Under the pieces are notes generated by a model. The model was given only the letters and a program-made list of their open reading frames with translations, had not been told where the DNA came from and did no database searches. From Flavobacterium acetivorans (GTDB lineage: Bacteria; Bacteroidota; Bacteroidia; Flavobacteriales; Flavobacteriaceae): 64,000 nt of DNA. The position numbers and the translations under genes are program-made. The stretch covers positions 2,542,001 through 2,606,000 of the forward strand of contig NZ_CP087132.1 in the NCBI RefSeq assembly GCF_020911885.1. The letters are read 5' to 3'. Positions 50,961 to 60,855 of the stretch are shown here, piece after piece. Position 1 is the stretch's first letter; each line of letters opens with the position of its first letter.

Positions 50961-53900
50961 ATGTTAAATAAAATAATTAAATTTTCACTAAAAAATAGAT
51001 TTTTTGTAGTGATAGCATCGGTTTTATTACTGATTTTCGGTAGTGTTGTCGCTTCTAAAATGGAAGTTGATGTGTTCCCTGATTTGACAGCTCCAACGGT
51101 TGTTGTACTTACTGAAGCTCATGGTATGGCACCGGAAGAAGTAGAAAAACTGGTTACTTTTCCGATTGAAACTGCTGTAAACGGCGCAACTAATGTAAGA
51201 CGTGTTCGTTCTTCCTCTTCCGCAGGTATTTCTATTGTGTGGGTTGAATTTGAATGGGACACTGATATTTACAAAGCACGACAAATTGTAAATGAGAAAA
51301 TTACTGCCGTAGCAGAAAAATTACCGCAAGGTGTTGGAAATCCAACAATGGGCCCACAATCTTCTATCATGGGCGAAATTATGTTAGTCAGTGTAACTGC
51401 CGACAAAACTTCCCAAATTGATTTAAGAAGCATTGCCGACTGGACTATAAGACCCAGATTATTAGCCACTGGAGGGGTATCGCAAGTTATTGTGATTGGT
51501 GGAGAATACAAGCAATATCAAATATTGGCTTCCCCTCAAAAAATGAATTACTACAATGTTTCACTCAATGAATTATTAAAAGCCAGTGAAGAAGCCAATG
51601 GCAATTCGTCAGGTGGATTTATGAACGAATATAATAATGAGTATATCGTTAAAGGAATTGGTAGAACCAACGAAATTGAAGCTTTAGGCAAATCTGTAAT
51701 TAAAATGCAGAATGGTAATCCCATCAAAATTGAAGATGTTGCGGAAATAAAAATTGGTGCTTCTTTAAAAATTGGTGATGGCTCCTTGAATGGGAAACCT
51801 GCTGTAATTATGACAGTAATGAAGCAACCTTCAACCAATACTTTGGAACTTACCGAAACTATTGATGCTTCGATTGCTGATATTCAAAAGAACTTGCCCA
51901 AAGATGTTCATATTAATACTAAAATTTTCCGTCAGGCCGATTTTATTAATGCTTCCATCAGTAACATTCAGAAAACTTTATTGGAAGGAACTGCTTTTGT
52001 AATCATCATTTTGTTTTTATTCCTGATGAATTGGAGAGCTACATTTATATCCTTATTGGCAATACCTATTTCATTAATTGTTGCAATACTTACTTTAAAA
52101 TGGCTAGGTTTTACTATCAATACCATGAGTTTAGGAGGTATGGCTATTGCTATTGGTGATTTGGTGGATGACGCCATTATTGATGTGGAAAATGTTTTTA
52201 AACGACTTAAAGAAAATGCATTAAAACCCAAAGCGGAACAAAAAGACAAACTAACGGTTATTTTTGATGGTTCGTTTGAAATTAGAAGTTCGGTTATTAA
52301 CGCCACTTTTATTATTATAGTTGCTTTTTTACCGTTGTTCTTTTTATCAGGAATGGAAGGCAAATTATTAGCTCCGCTTGGCATCGCTTTTATTGTAGCG
52401 TTGTTTGCTTCTTTAATCGTTTCTATTACACTTACGCCTGTATTAGCAAGTTACTTATTGACTAATGACAAAATGCTTTTAAAACAGCATAAAGAAAGTT
52501 GGTTGGTGGAACGCCTGCAAAAAATGTATTCCAATGCTTTAAATCGGGCCATGGAAATGAAAAAAACAGTACTTGTAATTGCGGGGGGATTATTTTTGGT
52601 TTCCCTGTTAGTAATGAGCCAATTGGGAAGGAGCTTTTTACCCGAATTTAACGAAGGTTCGTTGGTAATTAGTGCTGTTAGTTTACCCGGAATCTCGTTA
52701 GAGGAAAGTAACAAAATAGGCACACAAGTAGAAAAAGCATTACTATCTGTACCCGAAATTAAAATCACCACCCGTAGAACAGGAAGAGCCGAACTTGATG
52801 AACACGCACAAGGCGTAAATGCTGCCGAAATTGATGCTCCTTTCACTTTAGACGAAAGAAATCGGGAAGAATTTATGGCAGATGTTCGTGAAAAACTGGC
52901 GGGGGTTTCAGGAGCCAATATTACTATTGGTCAACCGATAGGTCACCGAATAGACCACATGTTATCAGGAACACGAGCCAATATTGCCATCAAAATTTTT
53001 GGTAACGATTTGAATAAGTTATTTACGCTTTCCAATGAAATCAAAAATGAAATCCAGAATGTGGAAGGATTGGTAGATTTAAGTGTCGAACAACAAGTCG
53101 AAATTCCGCAAATTCAAATAAAAGCCAAACGAGATGTTTTGAACCAATATGGAATTACTATTGGTCAGTTTAATGAATTTGTTGATGTAGCATTTGCTGG
53201 TGAAAAAGTATCTGAAATTTATGAAGGCAACAAAACTTTTGATTTGATGCTTCGTTTTGATGATGCCAACAAAGGCAAAATCGAGAACATTAAAAACGCT
53301 ATGATTGATACGCATGATGGCAAAAAAATTCCATTGTATTATGTGGCAGACATCGTCAGCACTTCTGGACCAAATACGATCAATCGTGAGAATGTACAAC
53401 GTAAAACAGTGGTTTCTGCCAATGTATCGGGTCGTGACCAAAAAAGTGTAGTGGCTGATATTCAGAAAATCATTAACGATAAAGTAAAATTACCCGAAGA
53501 ATATCATATTGAGTATGGCGGACAATTTGAAGCCGAAGCTGAAGCTTCAAAAACTTTGGTTTTAACTTCACTTATTTCGTTATTGGTTATATTCTTAATT
53601 CTGTATCAGGAATTTAAAAAAGTAAAAACTGCTTCTATTATTTTGTTGAACTTACCATTAGCTTTGATTGGTGGTGTATTCAGTATTTATTTTACCAGTG
53701 GTATTTTGAGTATTCCAGCCATTATTGGTTTCATCACACTTTTTGGTGTTGCCACTCGTAATGGAATTCTATTAGTTTCTCATTATGAAACTTTAGAGAA
53801 AGAAGGTTTATCGCTTTATAAAACGGTTATCCAAGGTTCAAAAGACCGATTAAGTCCTATATTGATGACTGCCTTAACCGCTGGATTGGCATTGATTCCT

Positions 53901-54056
53901 TTAGCTATTGCTAGTGATTTACCGGGGAATGAAATTCAAAGTCCAATGGCGAAAGTTATTTTAGGAGGTCTGTTGACTTCCACATTATTGAACATTTTTA
54001 TTGTCCCAATAGTGTATTATTTATCTAATCGAAAAAAAGCAACAAATGAAAAATAG
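50961..54056 (+). CDS. Heavy-metal RND efflux pump (CusA/CzcA family)
   Basis: 1031 residues. Twelve membrane helices flank two large periplasmic loops in the usual RND order. N-terminal DVFPDLTAPTVVVLTEAHGM, the AIAIGDLVDDAIIDVENV proton-relay helix (DD pair near 410) and ITLFGVATRNGILLVSHYE near the end are hallmarks of the heavy-metal (HME) branch. The pump exports divalent or monovalent metals driven by protons; which metal cannot be told, though the His-rich partners favour Zn/Co/Cd or Cu. Its end overlaps the TolC gene by 11 bp. Confidence 0.95.
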   Translation: MLNKIIKFSLKNRFFVVIASVLLLIFGSVVASKMEVDVFPDLTAPTVVVLTEAHGMAPEEVEKLVTFPIETAVNGATNVRRVRSSSSAGISIVWVEFEWDTDIYKARQIVNEKITAVAEKLPQGVGNPTMGPQSSIMGEIMLVSVTADKTSQIDLRSIADWTIRPRLLATGGVSQVIVIGGEYKQYQILASPQKMNYYNVSLNELLKASEEANGNSSGGFMNEYNNEYIVKGIGRTNEIEALGKSVIKMQNGNPIKIEDVAEIKIGASLKIGDGSLNGKPAVIMTVMKQPSTNTLELTETIDASIADIQKNLPKDVHINTKIFRQADFINASISNIQKTLLEGTAFVIIILFLFLMNWRATFISLLAIPISLIVAILTLKWLGFTINTMSLGGMAIAIGDLVDDAIIDVENVFKRLKENALKPKAEQKDKLTVIFDGSFEIRSSVINATFIIIVAFLPLFFLSGMEGKLLAPLGIAFIVALFASLIVSITLTPVLASYLLTNDKMLLKQHKESWLVERLQKMYSNALNRAMEMKKTVLVIAGGLFLVSLLVMSQLGRSFLPEFNEGSLVISAVSLPGISLEESNKIGTQVEKALLSVPEIKITTRRTGRAELDEHAQGVNAAEIDAPFTLDERNREEFMADVREKLAGVSGANITIGQPIGHRIDHMLSGTRANIAIKIFGNDLNKLFTLSNEIKNEIQNVEGLVDLSVEQQVEIPQIQIKAKRDVLNQYGITIGQFNEFVDVAFAGEKVSEIYEGNKTFDLMLRFDDANKGKIENIKNAMIDTHDGKKIPLYYVADIVSTSGPNTINRENVQRKTVVSANVSGRDQKSVVADIQKIINDKVKLPEEYHIEYGGQFEAEAEASKTLVLTSLISLLVIFLILYQEFKKVKTASIILLNLPLALIGGVFSIYFTSGILSIPAIIGFITLFGVATRNGILLVSHYETLEKEGLSLYKTVIQGSKDRLSPILMTALTAGLALIPLAIASDLPGNEIQSPMAKVILGGLLTSTLLNIFIVPIVYYLSNRKKATNEK

Positions 54057-55224
54057 ACTATTGCTATTCTTGGCCCTATTCTTTTTTGGTTTAGGGTATT
54101 CTCAATCCAATATGGATGCAGTTTTAGCCGAGATTGCCAAAAATAACAAGACAATACAAGCCAATACGCAGTATTGGAGCGCACAAAAAGTACAGTATCA
54201 AACCGGTAATTCTTTATATAACCCAACGGTTGAATATGACTATTTAAAAGGAAGCCCTGCCAATGCCGGAAACCAAACGGATATTGTTGTAACACAATCT
54301 TTTGATTTCCCGACTGTTTACGGAAAGAAAAAACAATTGGCCAAGCAACAGATTCTGCAAGCTGATTTATACCTTCAAGCCGCTAATCAAGAATTGCTTT
54401 TGGAAGCTAAAATGATTTGTATTGAATTGGTTTACAGGAACAAATTACAAATTCCATTGGCTAAACGAAAAGAGGCCACCGAGAAATGGCTGGGTCATTT
54501 TAAAAAGAAATTGGAAACTGGTGACGGAACCATTTTGGATGTCAACAAAGCCGAAATACAATTGCTGGAAATCAAGAAACAGTTTTTAGAAAATGCTTCT
54601 TTTATTGTGAAACTCAATGAACAACTCACCGGTTTAAACGGAGGAACTGGTATAGCCTTTAATGATGTCGCTTATTTTGATGTTCCTGTGGTTGCTGCTT
54701 TTGAAACTTTGGAAAAAGAAATAGAAGCACAAGATTACATTAGAAAAACCTTAGAACAAGAAAAAGTAATTGCTCAAAAACAAATTGAAGTAAATAAAGC
54801 ATTAGCCTTACCAAAAATGGAAGTTGGGTATCATTATCAAGGCCTTTTAGGACAAACTTATAACGGTATTCACACCGGAATTTCTTTACCACTTTGGGAA
54901 AGTAAAAACAGGGTGAAACTTGAAAAAGCTAAAATGTCCTTTGCTGAAACTGCTCTGGCTGGTCATACGAATGAGCATTATTACGAAATCAAACAGCTTT
55001 ATGGCCGCTATGAAAGTCTGAAAAGCATATTGAGAGACTATGAAAAAATAAACCAATCGGTTGAACCCATTAAACTTTTGGATAAAGCATTGTCGGCAGG
55101 GCAAATTTCGGTTTTGGAATATTTTGTGGAATTGAACTATTATAACAGTACTTCTAACTCCTATTTGGAGATTGAAAAAGAGTATTATGAAGTTGTGGCT
55201 ACTTTATTGAAGTATCAATTGTAG
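54046..55224 (+). CDS. TolC-family outer-membrane efflux protein
   Basis: 392 residues with signal peptide MKNRLLLFLALFFFGLGYS. Two long coiled halves fit the TolC fold (LAEIAKNNKTIQANTQYWSA; LAKQQILQADLYLQAANQEL; and QIEVNKALALPKMEVGYHYQ in the second half). It should form the outer-membrane channel of the metal pump encoded by the overlapping upstream gene. A terminator follows. Confidence 0.92.
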   Translation: MKNRLLLFLALFFFGLGYSQSNMDAVLAEIAKNNKTIQANTQYWSAQKVQYQTGNSLYNPTVEYDYLKGSPANAGNQTDIVVTQSFDFPTVYGKKKQLAKQQILQADLYLQAANQELLLEAKMICIELVYRNKLQIPLAKRKEATEKWLGHFKKKLETGDGTILDVNKAEIQLLEIKKQFLENASFIVKLNEQLTGLNGGTGIAFNDVAYFDVPVVAAFETLEKEIEAQDYIRKTLEQEKVIAQKQIEVNKALALPKMEVGYHYQGLLGQTYNGIHTGISLPLWESKNRVKLEKAKMSFAETALAGHTNEHYYEIKQLYGRYESLKSILRDYEKINQSVEPIKLLDKALSAGQISVLEYFVELNYYNSTSNSYLEIEKEYYEVVATLLKYQL

Positions 55225-55239
55225 GTTATTAATTCAGTT

Positions 55240-55282
55240 AAAGCACCCCTTATTTCTTATGGATTTAAGGGGTGTTTATTTT
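55240..55282 (+). terminator. Terminator of the efflux operon
   Basis: Stem AAGCACCCCTTA/TAAGGGGTGTTT (one mismatch) followed by ATTTTATTTT. Confidence 0.85.
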
Positions 55283-55424
55283 ATTTTAATGCTTTTTTAT
55301 TCCGATCTCACAATTAATACTAATTTACACTCCTTTCTAGAATACTATTTTCAGAACACAGCCGCTAATGAACATGCTACTTAGCAGTCACAGAAAGTTA
55401 TGAAATAAATCTTCATTTTATCTT

Positions 55425-55735
55425 GTGAAACTGTTGCGAAAAATTTATGACAAGGCTTTTAAAGAGAAAGCAGTCCAATTGAGTTATGATAGAACAAACA
55501 TATCAGAACTCGCCAGAGAGTTAGGAGCACCAGCCCCACAGTTATATAAATGGTGTAAAGAGTTTGAGGAATATGGAGAAGGAAGTTTTCCTGAGAAGGG
55601 AAATTTAAAACTCACTCCCGAGCAAGAAAAAATCCTCCAACTGTAGAAAAGACTCAAAGATGCCGAGTTAGAGCTTGCTATATATGAATTGAACAACAAA
55701 GTAGTATCCCTATCTATAGATGGATACTTTCTTTA
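55425..55735 (+). pseudogene. IS3-family orfA, truncated
   Basis: From the TTG at 55425: YDKAFKEKAVQLSYDRTNIS and ELARELGAPAPQLYKWCKEF form the helix-turn-helix. A stop falls at 55644 and the frame goes on KRLKDAELELAIYELNNK before it ends near 55735. No orfB follows. It is close kin to the remnant at 5100-5393. Confidence 0.72.
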
Positions 55736-55844
55736 AATACGATAGACGAACCTTTGTACTGTTTTCTTATAGTTTTGTATTAGTGATTGTTAATTAACTC
55801 ATAAAAAATATTTTTTTTTTGTTTAAATATTTAAAATAGGTCTT

Positions 55845-55852
55845 TATATTTG
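55845..55852 (+). promoter_or_regulatory. Bacteroidota -7 box of the siderophore receptor gene
   Basis: TATATTTG matches TAnnTTTG, 30 bp upstream of the start; a TTTG at 55818 may serve as the -33 element though the spacing is slightly long. Confidence 0.55.
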
Positions 55853-55882
55853 CGCTTATTTAAACTTAATAAAAATAACAAA

Positions 55883-58273
55883 ATGAAAATTATTACATTA
55901 CTTTGTGCATTATGCATTACTACACTTAGCTTTTCACAAAATTTCATTGTTAAAGGGAAGGTTACGGATAATAAAAATAATCCAATTTCAGGGGTTAATG
56001 TCGCCATAAATACATTGCAAAAAGGAACTACCACCAATATAAGAGGAGAATATGAATTAGCGATTGAAGACAAAAAAAATTTAATTATCGAATTTAGTTA
56101 CATCGGATTTAATAAACAGGAAAGAAAAATAAATTCAGGAAATAATAAAATAGTTATTCTTAATATTAACTTAGAGCCCACCTTTGATAGTTTAGATGAA
56201 GTGATTATTTCGTCTGGTAGAAATTCTGAGTTTTTATCAGAGATTCCGGCTTCTATAACTGTGGTGAATTCAAAAAATATTGCACAATTATCTCAAAACA
56301 CTACTAATGTTAGCGACATTCTAGAGGCTACAGTTCCTGGTTTAGCAGTGGGAACAGGAACATTTTCTAATTGGGGACAAACATTGAGAGGACGTTCATT
56401 GTTGACTATGGTAGATGGTATTCCGCAATCGACTCCTTTAAGAAATGGTCAATTGGAAATTAAATCTTTTCATCCAAATGATTTGAAAAGAGTAGAAGTG
56501 ATTAAAGGAGCTACGTCTATTTTTGGAAATGGTGGAGATGGAGGTTTTATCAATTATATTACAAAAACACCTAATTCCTTAAAAAAACTAGAAGGAACCA
56601 CAGATATTTGGGGGACCACTAATCTTGCAAAAACGAAGGATGCCTTAGGCTATGGAATTTATCAATCCTTTACTGGGAGTTTGGATAAACTGAGTTATTA
56701 TATCAGTGGTAGTTTTGAGCAAACAGGGAATAAGTATGATGCCAAAGGAAAGCCATTGTTGCCAACTTATGGATTGGACAACAGCAAAATTTATAGTTTA
56801 TTTGGTAAATTGGTATATCAAATTGATAATCGTCAAAGTATAACCTTTAATGGTAATATGTACAAATCATCCCAAGAGAGTCCGTTTATTCCGGTTGCAG
56901 GAAGTATAGTGGTAAATAATCAAGAAGAAGATTATATCTTAAACGCAGGTTATGGAGTTGAAGGTTCAATTGTTGGAGAAAAACCAACGGGAACCAGATT
57001 GATAAATTCTCGTTTGAAATACAGTTTAGATGCTATTTTTAACGGATCAACTAATTTTGAAACGGATGTTTATTATCAAAATGCAGAAAACATTTTCTTC
57101 TATTCAGATAAGTTTGAAAATGGAGGACAATCTGTTATAAATTCAGAAAAATTCGGAATCAGACCTAATTTTGTTTCTAAAATTAATACTGGAAATGATA
57201 GATTAGCCTTGTCAGCTACTTATGGTATTGATTTATTGAGAGATAAAACGAATCAAGGTTTGTTAGATGGAAGACTATGGGTGCCAAATACCGTATTATG
57301 GAGTTCTGCCTATTATGCGCAAACTAGTTTAAAAATTGATAAGGACTGGGTTATTAAAGCAGGTTTTAGATATGATAATATGAATATGAATATTGCAGAT
57401 TATAATACCTTACCGTATTCTCCTAAAAGTGACGGTAATTTTAGTTCATCTGTATTTGTAACTGGTGGAAAACTAAAATTCAATAATGCTTCTTACAACT
57501 TTGGAGTAAGATACATTGCAAACAAAGAATTCATACCTTATATTAGCTATTCTCAAGGGTTTTCTATAGCTGATTTGGGATCGGTATTGAGATCGGCTAC
57601 GGTCGATAACATTAATAAAATTCAGCTTGAACCTGCCGTAACAAATAATTATGAATTTGGGTTTATTTCTAATTTAAACAGGCTTAGGCTAGAAGCTGTC
57701 GGGTATTTCAGTACATCTAACTTGGGAACCAGTTTAGTGTTGAATAATGAAACGAATAATTTTGTCCCTTCGACAAAGCCACAAAAGATTTTTGGAGGGG
57801 AATTCTCTTTAGATTATCAAGCCATTATAGATCAATTATTTATAGGGACCTCTTATTCGTATGTAGAAGGGGTAAAATATGATGATAAAGCTAAGACATC
57901 GTTAAGTTTTTTAGGGGGAGATGTAATCTCTGCCCCAAAATGGACTGCATATGCTACATGGAAAGCAAGTGATAAAATTAGTACTACCGTAAGAATGGTA
58001 AACCTAGGTGATAGAGATAGATTTGATCCTTTTTTAAATGCAAAAAATGAATGGGAATACAGTCATACACAAGTTCCTGTAAAAGGATATACAACTGTTA
58101 ATCTATCTGTATCTTATCAGATTAGTTCTAGAATTAATGCCTCTTTAGGAATTAATAATTTATTTAATGAGTATTATTTACCGGCAAGATCGCAATGGTC
58201 GGCACCATTAAAAACATTCATAATGGCAGGAGAAGGAGCTAATGCTAAATTGAGTTTGGCTTATAGTTTTTAA
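55883..58273 (+). CDS. TonB-dependent siderophore-type receptor
   Basis: 796 residues from ATG 55883 (signal peptide MKIITLLCALCITTLSFSQ). A CarboxypepD_reg-like domain (VKGKVTDNKNNPISGVNVAI) is followed by the plug (PGLAVGTGTFSNWGQTLRGR, LLTMVDGIPQSTPLRNGQLE, VIKGATSIFGNGGDGGFINY) and a barrel with the usual ending LGINNLFNEYYLPAR and AKLSLAYSF. The plug and barrel resemble ferric-siderophore receptors. A PepSY membrane gene follows, as in many iron-uptake loci. Iron control is likely but no Fur box was identified with confidence. Confidence 0.92.
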   Translation: MKIITLLCALCITTLSFSQNFIVKGKVTDNKNNPISGVNVAINTLQKGTTTNIRGEYELAIEDKKNLIIEFSYIGFNKQERKINSGNNKIVILNINLEPTFDSLDEVIISSGRNSEFLSEIPASITVVNSKNIAQLSQNTTNVSDILEATVPGLAVGTGTFSNWGQTLRGRSLLTMVDGIPQSTPLRNGQLEIKSFHPNDLKRVEVIKGATSIFGNGGDGGFINYITKTPNSLKKLEGTTDIWGTTNLAKTKDALGYGIYQSFTGSLDKLSYYISGSFEQTGNKYDAKGKPLLPTYGLDNSKIYSLFGKLVYQIDNRQSITFNGNMYKSSQESPFIPVAGSIVVNNQEEDYILNAGYGVEGSIVGEKPTGTRLINSRLKYSLDAIFNGSTNFETDVYYQNAENIFFYSDKFENGGQSVINSEKFGIRPNFVSKINTGNDRLALSATYGIDLLRDKTNQGLLDGRLWVPNTVLWSSAYYAQTSLKIDKDWVIKAGFRYDNMNMNIADYNTLPYSPKSDGNFSSSVFVTGGKLKFNNASYNFGVRYIANKEFIPYISYSQGFSIADLGSVLRSATVDNINKIQLEPAVTNNYEFGFISNLNRLRLEAVGYFSTSNLGTSLVLNNETNNFVPSTKPQKIFGGEFSLDYQAIIDQLFIGTSYSYVEGVKYDDKAKTSLSFLGGDVISAPKWTAYATWKASDKISTTVRMVNLGDRDRFDPFLNAKNEWEYSHTQVPVKGYTTVNLSVSYQISSRINASLGINNLFNEYYLPARSQWSAPLKTFIMAGEGANAKLSLAYSF

Positions 58274-58287
58274 TCCTTAGCCGTCAT

Positions 58288-58345
58288 ATTGTAAAAATTT
58301 AAACCCAGTGTAATTTATGCATTGGGTTTTATAAAATTTAGATTT
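58288..58345 (+). terminator. Hairpin between receptor and PepSY gene
   Basis: Arms AAATTTAAACCCAGTG and CATTGGGTTTTATAAAATTT. It would partly end transcription after the receptor and rules out the in-frame TTG at 58322 as the PepSY start. Confidence 0.65.
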
Positions 58346-59398
58346 TTGAAAAAATTTGAAAAAATTAGCAAATTAGTCCATTTATGGCTAGGTTTAACTT
58401 GTGGTCTTTTGGCTTCTGTATCTGGAATAACAGGTGCTATGTATGTTTGGCAACCAGAGATAGTCAGGGCTATAGATTCTGAATTATTGGTTTTAAATGA
58501 TGGTAAACTACCTACAGAAAAAGTAATTTTAAGCACTGCTAAGAGAATTGCCGATCAGAATAAACAGCTACAAAAAATGTTTTTGCCATATAGGGAACAA
58601 CAATCCATTTCAGTTGTAGATAAAGAAGGATTAACCTATTATTATCATCCCGAAACAGCCAAGTTATTAGGAGGTAAAACGAAGGCTATTATTTTTTTTG
58701 AAGATCTTTTAAATATACATCGTAACCTGGGAATTCCAAATATCGGAAAGTATATTGTGGGTACAAGTTCGGTTATTTTTTTCTTGTTTTTGTTAAGTTC
58801 CGGACTGTTTCTCTGGTGGAGAGCCAATAAGAAAAATTTAAGAAAAGGCTTGTCTATACAATGGAAGGCCAAAAATAAAAAGCTGAATTATGATATTCAT
58901 AAAAGCTTGGGCGCACTATTCTTTATCCCTTTAACTATTATTGCCTTCACAGGAGGTTATTTTACCTATTATCAATTTTATAAGAGTGGATTTGGAATTT
59001 TAAATACGGCGGTTAAAAGTTCAACAAAAATAGGAGAAACGTTTAATAGAGATATGGCTTTTACGGAAACAAGTAATTACTATTATTTAAGAGCCATATA
59101 TTTTCCTAGCAAAGGGAATGATGACTATAAGTATCGTTATGTCAACCACAGAGAAGTGACTTCTGGACTTAGAAAAACCAAGGAAATTACGACAAATAGG
59201 GATAATAAAATTATTGGTTTTTCGGATTATAATTCAGATGCGCTTAGTGAAAAAATTACTGCACAAATGTATGTTTTTCATATAGGGGAGATTGCTGGTT
59301 TTTTAGGGAGGATTTTAATTTTTTTAAGTGGATTTGTTCCTTTGATTTTATTTATAACCGGACTTCGTTTTTATCTTCTAAGAAAGAAACAGAAGTGA
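58346..59398 (+). CDS. PepSY-associated TM helix protein (iron reductase-like)
   Basis: 350 residues from a TTG at 58346 (MKKFEKISKLVHLWLGLTCG); no ATG fits and 58322 lies inside a hairpin. Four membrane helices are arranged as in PepSY_TM proteins: one near 10-33, then about 135-160, 185-210 and 318-345. Histidines that may bind haem are in VHLWLGL, LLNIHRNLG and DIHKSLGALF. The family is often next to siderophore receptors, with a proposed role in reducing ferric siderophores at the inner membrane. Confidence 0.87.
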   Translation: MKKFEKISKLVHLWLGLTCGLLASVSGITGAMYVWQPEIVRAIDSELLVLNDGKLPTEKVILSTAKRIADQNKQLQKMFLPYREQQSISVVDKEGLTYYYHPETAKLLGGKTKAIIFFEDLLNIHRNLGIPNIGKYIVGTSSVIFFLFLLSSGLFLWWRANKKNLRKGLSIQWKAKNKKLNYDIHKSLGALFFIPLTIIAFTGGYFTYYQFYKSGFGILNTAVKSSTKIGETFNRDMAFTETSNYYYLRAIYFPSKGNDDYKYRYVNHREVTSGLRKTKEITTNRDNKIIGFSDYNSDALSEKITAQMYVFHIGEIAGFLGRILIFLSGFVPLILFITGLRFYLLRKKQK

Positions 59399-59434
59399 AA
59401 AATCTACACTACGAATTTAAAAGTAGTGTAGTTT
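59399..59434 (+). terminator. Terminator after the PepSY gene
   Basis: Perfect stem CTACACTAC/GTAGTGTAG with a 10-nt loop, followed by TTTATTATATTT. Confidence 0.8.
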
Positions 59435-59566
59435 ATTATATTTCTAACAAGAAGAGGGTTATTACATATAGAGCATGTCAGCAATAAAATTCAATTTAGC
59501 ATAAATCATAAAGAATTTCTTTTAAAGTAAATATACTTTTGCATTTTAAAGAATTGCTAAATAGAG

Positions 59567-59872
59567 ATAGCTGGTTTTATTACAATAATTATTGGCATTA
59601 TTTTAGCAATGGGCAGATTTATTTTTTCGCTTCAAAATATAGTTCCTCGTTCTTATAAAATATTGAGACAAGAACTCGGCAAAGGTATTTTAATAGGCTT
59701 AGAAATATTAGTTGCTGGAGACATCATAGGTACTGTTGTTACTGAACCAACAATGGATAGGGTTCTGTCGCTAGCAGTAGTTGTATTAATCAGAACTTTC
59801 TTGAGCTTATCTATTGAAGTCGAGATTGAAGGGAAATTTCCGTGGAAGAAAAGTAAAGATATAAATGAATAA
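59567..59872 (+). pseudogene. DUF1622 membrane protein, 5'-truncated
   Basis: The open frame reads IAGFITIIIGIILAMGRFIF before the first ATG (59609), already matching the family, so the N-terminus is missing. LGKGILIGLEILVAGDIIGT and VVLIRTFLSLSIEVEIEGKF are the DUF1622 core. Translation from ATG 59609 would give 87 residues lacking the first helix. The family has about three membrane helices and no known role. Confidence 0.72.
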
Positions 59873-59959
59873 AATTATTTAAACCAGATGTGCATACCCC
59901 TAAATAGGATTATATTTGGTGTGATTTAATTTACATAGAGCCGTTATAAATAAACAAAT

Positions 59960-60328
59960 AATCCATTTACTATAATCCCAAAAAATGATCAAGCCGTAGG
60001 GCAACTTATTTTACCAATACAAGGAGCCGGTAAAGTAAAAAAAGGTCAAGAAGTTATTGTAAAATTAGAAGACTATCCATATGTAGAATACGGCTCTATT
60101 AAAGGCAAAGTACAATCCATCTCTTTAACGACCAGCACAACCAAAACCGAAAAAGGGGATATTGAGACCTATCTGATCACAGTCGATTTTCCACAACAAT
60201 TAAAAACCAATTACGGTACCGTTTTAGATTTTAAATTTGAAGCAAAAGGCACCGCCGAAATTATTACCAAAGACAGACGATTGATTCAGCGTTTATTTGA
60301 TAATTTGAAGTATATCATGAATAAATAA
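59960..60328 (+). pseudogene. HlyD-family secretion protein, C-terminal fragment
   Basis: TIIPKNDQAVGQLILPIQGA and GKVKKGQEVIVKLEDYPYVE are the last beta-barrel part of an HlyD-like adaptor of peptide or bacteriocin ABC exporters. VDFPQQLKTNYGTVLDFKFE and TKDRRLIQRLFDNLKYIMNK close it. No start or N-terminal half is present. Notable because small exported proteins are encoded elsewhere in the window. Confidence 0.7.
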
Positions 60329-60400
60329 CATTTTTCATGATCTATAAAAAAAGTCGTTTCTAACTATGAGGTAATATCTGATATTTAGATGCTATCCCAA

Positions 60401-60545
60401 TGGCCTCTTGAAATTCTTCTTACTCATTTATCGTAAACCCCATAAGGGATGGATGTAGAGCGGTTCCGTTCAACAGGAGTTTCATTACTTCGTCCGGTTG
60501 CGCTCAGGTGTTCACTTTTCAAGCCCAACCAAATTCTGGCTATTG
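60401..60545. repeat. Cassette-type palindromic repeat, copy 1
   Basis: The first 75 bp (GGCCTCTTGAAATTCTTCTT through GCGGTTCCGTTCAAC) match 61590-61666 at over 90%. The remainder has the ACTTCGTCCGGTTGCGCTC core and ends CTGGCTATTG. The two ends pair imperfectly. The whole stretch 60329-60569 has no gene. Confidence 0.65.
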
Positions 60546-60569
60546 TAGGAAGTTTATATTATAGACAAA

Positions 60570-60606
60570 AAAAAATCCGCATTTTAAAAATCCGGATTCA
60601 ATTTTA
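60570..60606 (-). terminator. Hairpin after the 53-residue ORF
   Basis: AATCCG and CGGATT arms in AAAAATCCGCATTTT/AAAAATCCGGATTC, 19 bp beyond the 53-codon ORF stop, with T-rich minus-strand flank. Confidence 0.65.
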
Positions 60607-60624
60607 TAATGTTTAACGTTTTTT

Positions 60625-60786
60625 CTAAATAGGCAAAGTTTTAAAGCCTTCCAATGATCTCTTAGCTGCTTCTATTTTGGTTTGAAACAACTTTTTATCC
60701 TTGATATTCGCTGCTACAGAACTAAATTTAACTTTAGCATCTTTAGGAATATCAATTACTCTTTTTGTTTCTACTGTTTTTTTCAT
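60625..60786 (-). CDS. 53-residue basic protein downstream of DUF6934
   Basis: ATG 60786 to stop 60625: MKKTVETKRVIDIPKDAKVK, then FSSVAANIKDKKLFQTKIEA and AKRSLEGFKTLPI. It is highly basic and predicted helical, with an opening strand like that of small antitoxin or DNA-binding proteins. It starts 69 bp after the DUF6934 stop on the same strand and has its own terminator. The pair could be a toxin-antitoxin-like or other two-gene cassette; that is inference. Confidence 0.6.
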   Translation of the reverse strand: MKKTVETKRVIDIPKDAKVKFSSVAANIKDKKLFQTKIEAAKRSLEGFKTLPI

Positions 60787-60855
60787 AACTATAACTTTAA
60801 TAAGTAAGTTTACTCAAATATATAAATTAATATTCATCCGAGCGCACAAAATTAA